Assembly: GCA_035438985.1 (NCBI GenBank) | Contig: DAORJK010000003.1 | Span: 273,186-337,185 of the forward strand | DNA from: UBA4408 sp002389785 | Lineage (GTDB): Bacteria > Bacteroidota > Bacteroidia > UBA4408 | Length of the DNA: 64,000 bases | Direction of reading: 5' to 3' | Program-made: the position numbers and the translations under genes | The notes under the pieces: model-generated | What the model saw: only the letters and a program-made list of their open reading frames with translations | The model's database searches: none | Told to the model about the DNA's origin: nothing | Shown here: piece by piece, positions 25,811 through 35,117 of the stretch | Layout of the letters: every line of letters begins with the position of its first letter | Position numbering within the stretch: position 1 is the first letter of the stretch

Positions 25811-26161
25811 ATGGGACAAATAGTTATTGAAGGAATTAAACTTTATTGCTACCATGGCTGTATGGAAGAAGAGGCTAAAATTGGTGCAAACTATTCGGTT
25901 GATATTAAAATTGATTATAATTTTAGCGCAGCTTCCTCCACCGACATTCTTGCAAAGACAATTGATTACGTGGTGATTTACGATATTGTAAAAAAGCAAA
26001 TGGCAATTCGATCAAAATTGCTTGAGCATGTTGGTAAACGAATTTATGATGCCATAATGCGCCATTATAAAACCATTGATAAATTAAATGTTGCTGTTTC
26101 AAAATTAAATCCTCCAATGAATGGCAACGTAGATCGTGTTACGGTATATATTGATAACTAA
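25811..26161 (+). CDS. folB: Dihydroneopterin aldolase
   Basis: A 116-residue FolB, which converts 7,8-dihydroneopterin to 6-hydroxymethyl-dihydropterin and glycolaldehyde in folate synthesis. The N-terminal IEGIKLYCYHGCMEEE and the later pattern TIDYVVIYDIV, with the C-terminal VSKLNPPMNGNVDRVTV, fit the family. Length is standard. It is directly behind gltX, with a one-base gap, so the two are co-transcribed. Confidence 0.93.
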   Translation: MGQIVIEGIKLYCYHGCMEEEAKIGANYSVDIKIDYNFSAASSTDILAKTIDYVVIYDIVKKQMAIRSKLLEHVGKRIYDAIMRHYKTIDKLNVAVSKLNPPMNGNVDRVTVYIDN

Positions 26162-26266
26162 TCACGTTTGTTACTTGGTTATTTTTTTTTGCTTTTGTAC
26201 GATTTATTCTGTCCTGCTCTGCCGATATCAATATTAATTTTTAAATTCGCAGGCTCAAAAATTATT

Positions 26267-26337
26267 GGTCTCGTGGCCGAGCGGTTAGGCAGAGGTCTGC
26301 AAAACCTTGTACAGCGGTTCAAATCCGCTCGAGACCT
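26267..26337 (+). tRNA. tRNA-Cys (GCA)
   Basis: The acceptor stem GGTCTCG pairs with CGAGACC, and the discriminator is T (U73), the tRNA-Cys identity base. The anticodon loop is TCTGCAAAA with anticodon GCA, and the T-arm loop is GGTTCAAATCC. Length is 71 bases with no encoded CCA. A strong terminator follows within 5 bases. Confidence 0.96.
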
Positions 26338-26341
26338 CAAT

Positions 26342-26373
26342 AAAAAACCCAATCGAATGGATTGGGTTTTTTT
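26342..26373. terminator. Bidirectional rho-independent terminator between tRNA-Cys and the LutB-like gene
   Basis: AAAAAACCCAATC pairs with GATTGGGTTTTTT around a GAATG loop. A and T runs on the two sides let the hairpin end transcripts from both directions, serving the tRNA-Cys unit and the minus-strand LutB-like gene. Confidence 0.88.
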
Positions 26374-26410
26374 GTTTCTATAAGCACACACAAAATGAAA
26401 CACACACAAT

Positions 26411-27790
26411 TTATTTTATTCCCTTTCTTTCGCGCCAAAGCTGATTAAATGATTTTGGCGCTACCTGGGGCATTTCGCGTCGCTCACCCCATGATTTCTT
26501 AAAAAATTGCCGCATCATAAAGTTCTTTAATTTAGCCCCTCCTTTATCCATATTGCTTCGTTTTAACATGGCTGTTTTCCAGAAAAAAACTGATAATTTT
26601 TCAGTTTTACCGGGAGGAGCTAGTTTTATTGATTCGGTGCGATTGTGTTGTAATAATTTAGCGCAATCAATTTTTACCGGACAAGCAGCTAATAGTTCTT
26701 GAGAACTTACAGTAGCATAGCTTAAAAATTTATACTCATCTCGCCCTTTCATTAACGGAGTTAAAACAGAACCAATGGGTCCATTATAAACCGATTGGTA
26801 AGCATGCCCTCCTATGGTTCGGTACACCGGACATACATTGTGGCAAGCGCCACAACGTATGCAACTTAAAGCACTACGTTGATTGGTTTGAGCCAATACA
26901 TCGCTTCTTCCGTTATCAATTAAAATAACATAAACGTCTTCGGGACCGAAGGTTTCGTCGTTCTGTTTTTGCCCAGATACAATGTGTGTGTAAGGATATG
27001 CTGCACTTCCAATGCTATATGTACCGTACAAGTGTATAAATAAATCCAGCTCATTTAAGGATGGAATAATGTCTTCGATTCCGGCTAAAAAAACCTGTGT
27101 TTTTGTAAGCGAAGCAAGTTGAGCTGAGTTTGCTTCATTTTCTATAATTACTGCAGCGCCGGCATCTGCAACTAAAAAATTAACCCCCAACAACGAAATT
27201 TGAGCTTCTTTTAGTTGTTGTTTTATTTTTATGCAAATTGATGCAGCAATATCACGCGCATGGATAGAATTATCAGAAATTAAATCACTTTTAAGTATTT
27301 CGGCTATGTTTTTTTGGCTTTGGTTAAGGGTTGGAAAAACTGGGTGATAACTTAGCTCTCCCGCTAAATTTTGTATGTAATTACCAACATCGCTCTCAAC
27401 ACAATTAATACTATTTACTTTAAGTTGGTTTACTAAATCTAATTCTTCCGAAATAAGTGCCCTGTTTTTAGCAACAACTTTTGCTGATTTCTTTTCAATT
27501 AATTTAGTTAGTTCTTTAATAGCTTCATCATTGTCTTGTGCCCAAATTACCTTACCTCCCTTTTTAATAAAATTACTTTCAAATTCAATTAAATATTTAT
27601 CCAAATTATCCAAGCTTTTGCTTTTTAAAAAGGAGGCTCTGGTTCTGGCAAGTTCCAGGTCAGAATAAAAAGATTTAGCAACTGTAGTATGATTTACACA
27701 GGTATTTAATTTTTGCTGAAGTAACGTTTTGTGTTCTTTATTAAATGCAACCGATTCAATTGCTTCAAAAAATTTATTTTCGGTTTTCAT
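26411..27790 (-). CDS. LutB-like iron-sulfur protein (LUD domain plus ferredoxin-type domain)
   Basis: A 459-residue protein with an N-terminal LUD domain (roughly 60-290) and a ferredoxin-like segment with CIRCGACHNVCPVYR near residue 305, followed by the LutB pattern VYNGPIGSVLTPLMKG. LutABC oxidises L-lactate to pyruvate. The second cluster motif, normally CGxCxxVCPVKI, here reads SQELLAACPVKI: two of its cysteines are Ser and Leu, so the second [4Fe-4S] cluster may be lost or differently liganded. LutA and LutC are not adjacent. The ATG at 27788-27790 lies 17 bases after the rpiB stop. The lactate role is inferred from family membership. Confidence 0.82.
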   Translation of the reverse strand: MKTENKFFEAIESVAFNKEHKTLLQQKLNTCVNHTTVAKSFYSDLELARTRASFLKSKSLDNLDKYLIEFESNFIKKGGKVIWAQDNDEAIKELTKLIEKKSAKVVAKNRALISEELDLVNQLKVNSINCVESDVGNYIQNLAGELSYHPVFPTLNQSQKNIAEILKSDLISDNSIHARDIAASICIKIKQQLKEAQISLLGVNFLVADAGAAVIIENEANSAQLASLTKTQVFLAGIEDIIPSLNELDLFIHLYGTYSIGSAAYPYTHIVSGQKQNDETFGPEDVYVILIDNGRSDVLAQTNQRSALSCIRCGACHNVCPVYRTIGGHAYQSVYNGPIGSVLTPLMKGRDEYKFLSYATVSSQELLAACPVKIDCAKLLQHNRTESIKLAPPGKTEKLSVFFWKTAMLKRSNMDKGGAKLKNFMMRQFFKKSWGERREMPQVAPKSFNQLWRERKGIK

Positions 27791-27807
27791 GGTTGAAATT
27801 CTGTTAT

Positions 27808-28236
27808 TTAACACGAAATTTTATCCACCCGCTTACTGTGTCTTCCGCCTTCAAAAGGAGTCGAAATAAATACTTCGACCATTTCGGAAGCTTCTTTAAA
27901 ACCGATATAGCGGGCAGGTAAGGCAATAATATTTGCGTCATTATGCTGCCGAGCTAATTTTGAAATTTCAACATTCCAACATAGCGCAGAACGTATACCC
28001 TGATGCTTGTTAGCGGTAATATTTACCCCATTTCCACTCCCACAAATCAGTATGCCGAAAGCACATTCCTTTTCTTCAACAGATTTTGCTACCGGATGAG
28101 CAAAATCAGGATAATCGACACTTTCTGCCGAATGGGTACCAACATCAATTATATCACAATTTAATCCTTTTAATACAGGTATTAATTGCTCTTTTAAGTT
28201 ATAACCTGCATGATCTGCACCAATTGCTATTTTCAT
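27808..28236 (-). CDS. rpiB: Ribose-5-phosphate isomerase B
   Basis: A 142-residue RpiB/LacAB enzyme that interconverts ribose-5-phosphate and ribulose-5-phosphate in the pentose phosphate pathway. Visible motifs are GADHAGYNLK at the N-terminus (Asp8, His9), the active-site Cys in LICGSGNGVNI and the C-terminal GGRHSKRVDKI. Length is standard. It is followed closely by the LutB-like gene, making a two-gene operon. Confidence 0.96.
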   Translation of the reverse strand: MKIAIGADHAGYNLKEQLIPVLKGLNCDIIDVGTHSAESVDYPDFAHPVAKSVEEKECAFGILICGSGNGVNITANKHQGIRSALCWNVEISKLARQHNDANIIALPARYIGFKEASEMVEVFISTPFEGGRHSKRVDKISC

Positions 28237-28763
28237 TTTTAATACCTTTATACTTAATTGAACAAAAGTAAAATTTTTGATTACTCAATACTTGTTGAAG
28301 CAGCAAGTAATAAAAACATATTAACAAATCTTAGTTTTGCAAAAAAATAAATAACTGATTTATAGGGCGATTTAAATAATACTAATCAACAGTGAAATTG
28401 TTGGTATTTAATAAAGTTGTTTATTTTTCACTCATAAGTAAAAACCATCTTTTTCAAAACTAATTGTGTATAAAAAAACAAATCATGTGAAGGGAAGTTT
28501 ATGAGAAAATTTACAGCTAAATTTCGCACATAAAATGAACAATGGTTAACGCTAAAAACTATATAAATTTATTATCAATAATGGTTACTAACAAGCTGTA
28601 TAAATAAGCTCATTAATACACTATCAAGTAGTTAATCTGTTAAAAAAATGTTAGTAATAAATTAGAAGTGATACGTACAATAACTTCTTTAAAAAAATAC
28701 TAACAGTACTAACAGGCTAATAACATTAATAAGAAAATAAATTTTAAAAAATATTTAAATAAT
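28237..28763. other. AT-rich intergenic region between rpiB and nadA
   Basis: This 527-base divergent spacer is the longest gene-free stretch of the window and is clearly more AT-rich than its surroundings. It holds four copies of the octamer TACTAACA: three direct (28586-28593, 28698-28705, 28707-28714) and one inverted (28649-28656). It also has one DnaA-box-like TTATACACA on the minus strand (28465-28473). No reading frame or RNA gene was recognised. It may be a regulatory region of nadA or rpiB; an origin role is only a possibility. Confidence 0.6.
28263..28270 (-). promoter_or_regulatory. -7 promoter element of rpiB
   Basis: TACTTTTG on the minus strand is an exact TAnnTTTG match, 26 bases before the rpiB start codon. 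A TTG lies 15 bases upstream of it, shorter than the usual spacing. Confidence 0.5.
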
Positions 28764-29753
28764 ATGAACTCTGTTGAAGTTATAAAAAAGGGATTTTTAG
28801 ATAAAGAAGTTGATGTATCTTTGGATCTGTTTGCTGAGATTGAAAAATTAAAAAGGGAAAAAAACGCGGTAATTTTAGCGCACTATTATCAACATGCAGA
28901 TATTCAGGATATAGCAGATTATATAGGAGATAGTTTAGGTTTGTCGCAACAAGCTGCAAAAACAAAAGCGGATATTATAGTTTTTGCAGGTGTTCATTTT
29001 ATGGCTGAAACGGCAAAAATATTATCACCCGGAAAAAAAGTTATACTGCCCGATTTAAAAGCCGGTTGCTCTTTAGCTGATAGTTGTACAGCAGAAGCAT
29101 TTTCGGAATTTAAAGCACAGCATCCCGATCATTTGGTGATTTCGTACGTAAATTGTTCAGCACAAATTAAAGCCCTAACCGATATAGTTTGTACCAGCAC
29201 CAATGCTGTTCAAATTGTTGAAAGCTTACCGGCAAATCAAAAAATTATTTTTGCGCCCGATAAAAATCTTGGAAATTATATTAATAAAAAGACCGGCCGA
29301 AACATGTTGCTATGGAATGGGGCATGTATGGTACATGAAATTTTTTCACTTCAAAAAATACTAAAATTAAAGCTTGTTCATCCCGAAGCAAAACTTATTG
29401 CACATCCCGAGTGTGAAGCTTCATTGCTTGAAATGGCCGATTTTATTGGCAGTACTACCGCATTATTAAAGTACACAATTAATCAGTCGCATCAAGAATT
29501 TATTGTTGCTACCGAAGCAGGAATTATTCATCAAATGCAAAAATCGTCACCAAAAAAAACGTTTATTCCTGCTCCACCTAATAATTCTTGTGCTTGCAAC
29601 GACTGTCCGCATATGAAACTAAATACACTTGAAAAAGTTTATACTTGTTTAAAGTATGAAACGCCTGAAATTTATTTGGATGAAACGTTGATTAAACAAG
29701 CAGAAGGTTCAATTCATAGAATGTTGGAAATATCAGAAAAATTGGGCCTGTAA
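28764..29753 (+). CDS. nadA: Quinolinate synthase A
   Basis: A 329-residue NadA that condenses iminoaspartate and dihydroxyacetone phosphate to quinolinate in de novo NAD synthesis. It needs one [4Fe-4S] cluster; family cysteine regions appear as DLKAGCSLADSC, VNCSAQIKALTD, WNGACMVHE and the C-terminal SCACNDCPHMK. The start of the catalytic fold is ILAHYYQHADIQDIADYIG. NadB and NadC are not in the window. Four TACTAACA octamers precede it and may be regulatory. The MORN-repeat gene starts 43 bases downstream. Confidence 0.97.
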   Translation: MNSVEVIKKGFLDKEVDVSLDLFAEIEKLKREKNAVILAHYYQHADIQDIADYIGDSLGLSQQAAKTKADIIVFAGVHFMAETAKILSPGKKVILPDLKAGCSLADSCTAEAFSEFKAQHPDHLVISYVNCSAQIKALTDIVCTSTNAVQIVESLPANQKIIFAPDKNLGNYINKKTGRNMLLWNGACMVHEIFSLQKILKLKLVHPEAKLIAHPECEASLLEMADFIGSTTALLKYTINQSHQEFIVATEAGIIHQMQKSSPKKTFIPAPPNNSCACNDCPHMKLNTLEKVYTCLKYETPEIYLDETLIKQAEGSIHRMLEISEKLGL

Positions 29754-29796
29754 AAGAAACATTAAAAGGATATAAATATAAAAGAAGAACAAAAAA

Positions 29797-31386
29797 ATGA
29801 ATCATAAGCAGCACGTCTGGAAGGAAACATTGCAAGTTAATAAGCTGTTAATAAGCTCTGTCATAGTATTTATAGCAACCCTTATTTTTCAAAAAAATTT
29901 CGCGTGCTACGCACAAGAAAGCAGCGCACAAAATTTGCAAAACGGACAGGTAAAATTTTATCATTCTAACGGAAAGGTTTCCAGCGAGGGAAACATGCTT
30001 AATGGTAAACCGGACGGATACTGGAAAACCTATTATGAAAACGGGATTTTAAAATCGGAAGGAAATAGAAAAAATTTTCAACTCGACAGTATTTGGAAAT
30101 TTTATTCTCAAGAAGGAATTGTGGTATCGGAATTTATGTATGTGGAAGGAAAAAAGAATGGAACGAAAAAAACATATTCATCGGAAACACAAAAACTCCT
30201 GTCGGAAGAAGCTTACAAAAACGATGTAAAAGAAGGACCGTCTTATTATTTTAAAGAGGGGTTTATACACAAAGTTATTCCTTTTAGCAAGGGTAAAGAA
30301 GAAGGAGAGGGGCGAGAGTTTTCAAAAGACAGTTTAGTACTTACCATTACTACTTATAAAAATGGATATGTTACACGTGAAGAAAAAATAAACCGCAAAG
30401 ACAAATTTGGGAACAAGCAAGGTAATTGGAAAACCTTTTATCCCAACAACATGGTGCATACCGAATGCAAATATACCGACGATAAGTTGGATGGTTATTA
30501 TAAAGAATATGGACTTGACGGCAACCTTATTAAAACAGAAAAGTACGAATACGGAGTACTTAAAAAAAATGTTGCTGAATTAGTGAAACTGGATGTAAAG
30601 AACGATTTTTTTGAAAGTGGAAAACTTAAATCTTCGGGCACATTTAAAGACGGAATAGCAGAAGGCGTAACAAGGTTTTACAACGAAGAAGGCGCAATTG
30701 TTAACTCAAAAGTTTACAAAGATGGCGAATTAATAGGTGAAGGAGTATATGACGAAAAGGGCTATCAGCAAGGCAAGTGGAAGGAGTATTACGTAAGCGG
30801 AGAGCTTAAAGCCGAAGGCGAATACATTGACGGAAGAAGAAATGGCGATTGGGTTTTTTATCATCAAAATGGAAAGGTTGAACAAAAAGGAAAATTTTTA
30901 AAAGGCGCCAAACCTAGTGGAAAATGGCTATGGTTTTACGAGAGTGGTAATTTACTTAGGGAAGAAACTTTTTTGAATGGGATGGAAGAAGGCACCATGA
31001 CCGAATACAACGATAGCGGAAGAGTTATAACACAAGGAGCTTATGTAGATGGCGAAAAGGAAGGTGCATGGAAAAGCGAAGACGGTGACGTGCGTGAAGA
31101 AGGAAGTTATAAAAATGGTCAAAAAGACGGAGAGTGGAAAATTGTTTTTTTAAACGGAAAGCCAGCCTTTGAAGGAAAGTACATTGACGGTAACCCGGAT
31201 GGAAAACACACCTACTATTTTGACAATGGAAAAGTACGTGAAGAGGGAAACTATGCCGTTGGTCGCAAGGAAGACAACTGGAAGTATTACAACTACGACG
31301 GCGTGCTTGAGACAATAATCAACTACAAAAATGATTCAGAAATAAAGATTGACGGAATCAAGCTTGCCACAGAAGAAGATAAATAA
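29797..31386 (+). CDS. Exported MORN-repeat (MORN_2/YwqK-type) protein
   Basis: A 529-residue protein. The N-terminal 45 residues contain a hydrophobic segment (about 17-32) and AYAQ-like sequence CYAQESSAQ, suggesting export. The rest is a string of roughly 18 units of about 23 residues with the pattern Y-x-NGK-x-x-x-EG-x-Y-x-x-G-x-x-x-G-x-W, the MORN_2 variant repeat. These often form extended beta-sheet scaffolds; some are annotated as YwqK-type antitoxins, but no toxin is seen. It overlaps the downstream kinase gene by one base (TAATG), so it is probably the sensor-side partner of that system. This link is inference. Confidence 0.82.
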   Translation: MNHKQHVWKETLQVNKLLISSVIVFIATLIFQKNFACYAQESSAQNLQNGQVKFYHSNGKVSSEGNMLNGKPDGYWKTYYENGILKSEGNRKNFQLDSIWKFYSQEGIVVSEFMYVEGKKNGTKKTYSSETQKLLSEEAYKNDVKEGPSYYFKEGFIHKVIPFSKGKEEGEGREFSKDSLVLTITTYKNGYVTREEKINRKDKFGNKQGNWKTFYPNNMVHTECKYTDDKLDGYYKEYGLDGNLIKTEKYEYGVLKKNVAELVKLDVKNDFFESGKLKSSGTFKDGIAEGVTRFYNEEGAIVNSKVYKDGELIGEGVYDEKGYQQGKWKEYYVSGELKAEGEYIDGRRNGDWVFYHQNGKVEQKGKFLKGAKPSGKWLWFYESGNLLREETFLNGMEEGTMTEYNDSGRVITQGAYVDGEKEGAWKSEDGDVREEGSYKNGQKDGEWKIVFLNGKPAFEGKYIDGNPDGKHTYYFDNGKVREEGNYAVGRKEDNWKYYNYDGVLETIINYKNDSEIKIDGIKLATEEDK

Positions 31387-34300
31387 TGGACGACCTATTA
31401 TTGATAGTACTTTTTGTATTTAATGTCATCACATTAATTTCGGTTTTTGTGTTGCTTATTAATAGAAGGATAAAGGAACAAAAACAAAAGCTGGAAGAAG
31501 AGAAGTTCCGTTCCTTGTTTTCTAAAAGCAACGATGCAATTTTAATTATTAAGAACGGAATTATTTCAGAAGCGAATGACCGACTGCTAGAGCTATTTGT
31601 ATATACAGCAGAAAAACTGGTAGGCGCAGATCCTCACGTTCTATCACCCGAAGCACAACCGGATGGTTCGAATTCAAAAGAGGGAGATTGGATAAAACGA
31701 AAGCTTGCGCTTAACAGCGAACCGCAGTTTTTTTATTGGAAATATACCAAAAGCAACGGCGAACAATTTGATGCAGAGGTGAGTCTATCGGGATTTGTAA
31801 ACGACGAAGATGAAATAGTTCAAGCGATTATTCGTGACATTACCGAACGTACACAAAATGAAACCAAATTACGCGAAAGCGAAGAGCAATACCGGCTACT
31901 GTTTGAAAACAATCCATTGCCCATGTGGATTTCGGAGCGAAAATCACTAAAATTTGTAAATGTTAACAAGGCGGCAATTCAGCATTATGGCTATAGTAAG
32001 GATGAGTTTTTAAGTATGTCGTTATTAGATATTCGACCGAAAGAAAACAAGGTTGAAACGGTGGATTTTTTGAGTAGTAGGTCCGAAAATGAAACTTCAT
32101 CAAACATGTATTTCTCTGGAGTTTGGAAACATGTTAAAAAGGATGGAAGTATTGTTGATGTTGAGGTGAGTAGAGGTAAGATGTTGGTAAACAATGTACA
32201 ATTTAATTTATCAATCATTAACGACATTACAGATAAAAGGCAAGTTGAACGAAGCTTAAAAAAGAGCGAGGAGAGTTTTCGTATGCTTGCCGAAAATGCT
32301 GCAGATATTGTGTTTCGCTTTGAGCTTGGCCCCCACCCTCATTTTTCATATGTGAGCCCCATTGTGAGCGATAAAACAGGTTATACACCACAAGATTTTT
32401 ACGCCGATCCGCTGTTGATTTTGCGCATAATAGGAGAAGAGGCAGCGGCAACAATTTTTAAAATAGCCAACGATTTTGACAACGAGCGTCGTCTTGTATA
32501 CGAATTGCAGCACAAGCCCACCTTAGCAGGATTAACCCGAAAGGACGGAGAAAAGATTTGGATAGAAACGGTAGTAAAGTTTATTTTTAATGAGCGACGC
32601 GAATGGGTGGCCATTGAGGGTATTTCGCGAGATGTAACCGAAAGAAAACAACTCGAAAAACAGCTCGAAGAGAGTGAGCTTGGGTATAAAATGTTATTCG
32701 AAAACTCGCCCGACGGAGTATTTATACACATTGACGGAACTGTAATTTTTGCCAATCCAACAGGTCTAGAAATGTTAGGCATTACCCACCTTTCGGAAAT
32801 TGACGGAAAAACTTTTTTTAACTTTCTACTTCCCGAATATCACGAAGCTGTGAAAGAGCGAATGGCCAGAGTAAAGGAAGGAAACATAGCCGATTTTGAA
32901 GAATACGAAATCATCAACAACAAAGGAAAGCGGTTTGAAATAGAAGCGAAATCAATTCCTATTCAATTTCGAGGAAAACCGGCTGTACAACTGGTTGTGC
33001 ACAACCTTTCGGAAAAGAAACAGGTTGAGCGAGAGCGTTTGCGCGCACAAATAGTTGAAGAAAGCAATGTGGTTTTACACAAAGAGGTTGCCGAAAGAAT
33101 AAAAGCACAAAAGGAATTGCAGGAGTCTGAAAAATACATTAAGAACATTATTAACTCCTCGCTTGACATGATAATTGTATCAGACGAAAATAGTTTAATA
33201 ACCGAATTTAACAATGCTGCTCAAATTACTTTTGGGTATACAGGAAATGAAGTAATTGGAAAACCGGTATCGATGCTCTATGCCAATGACAATGAGTACG
33301 ATAAGGTTACCATCCAAATTAATTCGATTGGATTATTTACAGGCGAGATTCTGAATAAGAAGAAAAGCGGAGAGTTGTTTACCTCCTTTTTAACGGCTTC
33401 TAAAATATTCAGTGAGGAAGGCGAACTAGTAGGATTTGTAGGGGTTTCGAGAGATGTAACAGAGGTACATAAGGCACAGGAAAAACTACGTCAAAGCGAA
33501 GAGCTTTATCGTGATTTGTTTGAAAATACCACAGAGCTTATTCAGAGCGTTAGTGCTGATGGAAAAATTTTGTATGTAAACACAGCCTGGAAGGAAGCGC
33601 TTGAATACGCTGACAAAGAAGTAAGCGACAAAAACATAATGGAGTTTATACATCCCAACTCTTTGGAACATTGCGAGAAAACCATGAAGCAAGTGTTTTT
33701 AGGAGAAAAGGTGGAAAGAACCCAGTTTTCATTTGTTACTCGTTCGGGAAAAATACTTGTTGTTGATGGGAACATCAGNNNNNNNNNNNNNNNNNNNNNN
33801 NNNNNNNNNNNNNNNNNNNNNNNNNNNNNNNNNNNNNNNNNNNNNNNNNNNNNNNNNNNNNNNNNNNNNNNNNNNNNNAAGCAGAAAATTTTTGCCAACC
33901 TTGTTAAAGGTGTTATTAGCAACTATAGGGGAGAAAGAAAGTATATAAAGAAGAACGGAGACGTTGTGTTTTGCAACATAACCACCTCGGTTGTGGCCAG
34001 CGCCAATGGGGCGCCAGAATACGTAATAAGTATTTGTGAAGACATTACAGAAAAGAAAAAAATTCAAGAAAAAATCAATGAACAGGCAGCAAAAATAAAT
34101 GCCATTTTTGATAGCAGCTCTCATTTGATTTGGTCGGTAGATAAAAACATTTCACTAACCTCGTTTAATAAAAACTACTCCGACGCATTGTTTAACATGT
34201 ATGGTGTTGCAGCGCAAATACCCGAAACAAAGGACAGTCCCAAAATAAAATTTGCCAGCGATGAATACCATGATTTTTGGGACAAGAAGTACAGTGAGGC

Positions 34301-35117
34301 CTTCAAGGGAATTCCCCAGCAATTCGAAACACAACTTGTTGATAAAAATGGGACCTTGGTAATCCGAGAAATTTTTTTAAATCCAATTTATAAAAACGAA
34401 ACCGAAATAGGGGAAATATCGGGAATTGCACACGATATAACCGAGAAAAAATTGGCCGAAAAGCAAATGAAAGAATCCTTGCAGGAAAAGGAAGTTCTTT
34501 TAAAAGAGGTTCACCACAGAGTGAAAAACAATTTACAGGTTATTTCGAGCATCATCAACCTACAATCGAATTACATCAAAGACAAATATACACTCGAGAT
34601 GATGCGAGAACTACAGAATCGTATTAAGTCGATGTCATTTATACACGAGGCTCTTTACCAAACTTCTGCCTTCTCGAGCATTAATTTTTCAGAGTATATT
34701 GTTACGCTAACGCAAAATCTAATTCATTCGTATCGAATTTACAGTGGACTGGTTGAACTGAAGCACGATGTAGACAACATTTTGTTAAACCTTGACACCT
34801 CTATACCCTGTGGCTTAATTGTTAACGAATTGGTTTCGAACGCGCTTAAATACGCCTTTCCCCAAAACCGTAAAGGAGAAGTTTGGGTGCGATTAAAAGA
34901 AACACCCACCTCCATTCACTTAACCGTTAGTGATAATGGCGTTGGATTGCCGGCGGATTTTGATTTTAGAAATTCCGACTCGTTGGGATTACAACTTGTT
35001 ACAAGTTTGGTTGAACAAATAAACGGGGAAATATTTTGTGAGAACAAAATAGGTACTAAATTTACAGTCACTTTTAAGTCGGGATTAATTAAAAAAACCA
35101 GCGATGTCAAAAACTAA
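31386..35117 (+). CDS. Multi-PAS sensor histidine kinase (HisKA_2 type), interrupted by an assembly gap
   Basis: A membrane-anchored kinase of at least 1,200 residues. One N-terminal helix (about 4-26) is followed by serial PAS domains, each ending in the PAC-type motif DIT-x-K/R (for example IIRDITERTQ, GISRDVTERKQ, GVSRDVTEVHK). The HisKA_2 dimerisation domain has EVHHRVKNNLQV with the phospho-acceptor His1044, and a GHKL ATPase domain follows (NELVSNALKYAF, SDNGVGLP). Coordinates from residue 798 to 831 are N. The text on either side breaks two PAS domains, so at least 100 residues are probably missing. The LytTR regulator gene overlaps its 3' end by 14 bases, making a two-component pair. 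Confidence 0.9.
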   Translation: MDDLLLIVLFVFNVITLISVFVLLINRRIKEQKQKLEEEKFRSLFSKSNDAILIIKNGIISEANDRLLELFVYTAEKLVGADPHVLSPEAQPDGSNSKEGDWIKRKLALNSEPQFFYWKYTKSNGEQFDAEVSLSGFVNDEDEIVQAIIRDITERTQNETKLRESEEQYRLLFENNPLPMWISERKSLKFVNVNKAAIQHYGYSKDEFLSMSLLDIRPKENKVETVDFLSSRSENETSSNMYFSGVWKHVKKDGSIVDVEVSRGKMLVNNVQFNLSIINDITDKRQVERSLKKSEESFRMLAENAADIVFRFELGPHPHFSYVSPIVSDKTGYTPQDFYADPLLILRIIGEEAAATIFKIANDFDNERRLVYELQHKPTLAGLTRKDGEKIWIETVVKFIFNERREWVAIEGISRDVTERKQLEKQLEESELGYKMLFENSPDGVFIHIDGTVIFANPTGLEMLGITHLSEIDGKTFFNFLLPEYHEAVKERMARVKEGNIADFEEYEIINNKGKRFEIEAKSIPIQFRGKPAVQLVVHNLSEKKQVERERLRAQIVEESNVVLHKEVAERIKAQKELQESEKYIKNIINSSLDMIIVSDENSLITEFNNAAQITFGYTGNEVIGKPVSMLYANDNEYDKVTIQINSIGLFTGEILNKKKSGELFTSFLTASKIFSEEGELVGFVGVSRDVTEVHKAQEKLRQSEELYRDLFENTTELIQSVSADGKILYVNTAWKEALEYADKEVSDKNIMEFIHPNSLEHCEKTMKQVFLGEKVERTQFSFVTRSGKILVVDGNIXXXXXXXXXXXXXXXXXXXXXXXXXXXXXXXXXXKQKIFANLVKGVISNYRGERKYIKKNGDVVFCNITTSVVASANGAPEYVISICEDITEKKKIQEKINEQAAKINAIFDSSSHLIWSVDKNISLTSFNKNYSDALFNMYGVAAQIPETKDSPKIKFASDEYHDFWDKKYSEAFKGIPQQFETQLVDKNGTLVIREIFLNPIYKNETEIGEISGIAHDITEKKLAEKQMKESLQEKEVLLKEVHHRVKNNLQVISSIINLQSNYIKDKYTLEMMRELQNRIKSMSFIHEALYQTSAFSSINFSEYIVTLTQNLIHSYRIYSGLVELKHDVDNILLNLDTSIPCGLIVNELVSNALKYAFPQNRKGEVWVRLKETPTSIHLTVSDNGVGLPADFDFRNSDSLGLQLVTSLVEQINGEIFCENKIGTKFTVTFKSGLIKKTSDVKN
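33779..33878. other. Assembly gap (100 N) inside the kinase gene
   Basis: A run of exactly 100 N, a conventional scaffold gap of unknown size, lies within the kinase coding sequence. Confidence 0.98.

Noticed and set aside
28465..28473. A DnaA-box-like TTATACACA on the minus strand as evidence of an origin
   Set aside because: Only one good copy was found in the AT-rich spacer, and a cluster is expected for an origin. I keep it only as a weak note.
29797..31386. YwqK-type antitoxin of a toxin-antitoxin system
   Set aside because: The name comes from repeat similarity only. There is no toxin gene next to it, and the overlap with a kinase gene fits a signalling role better.
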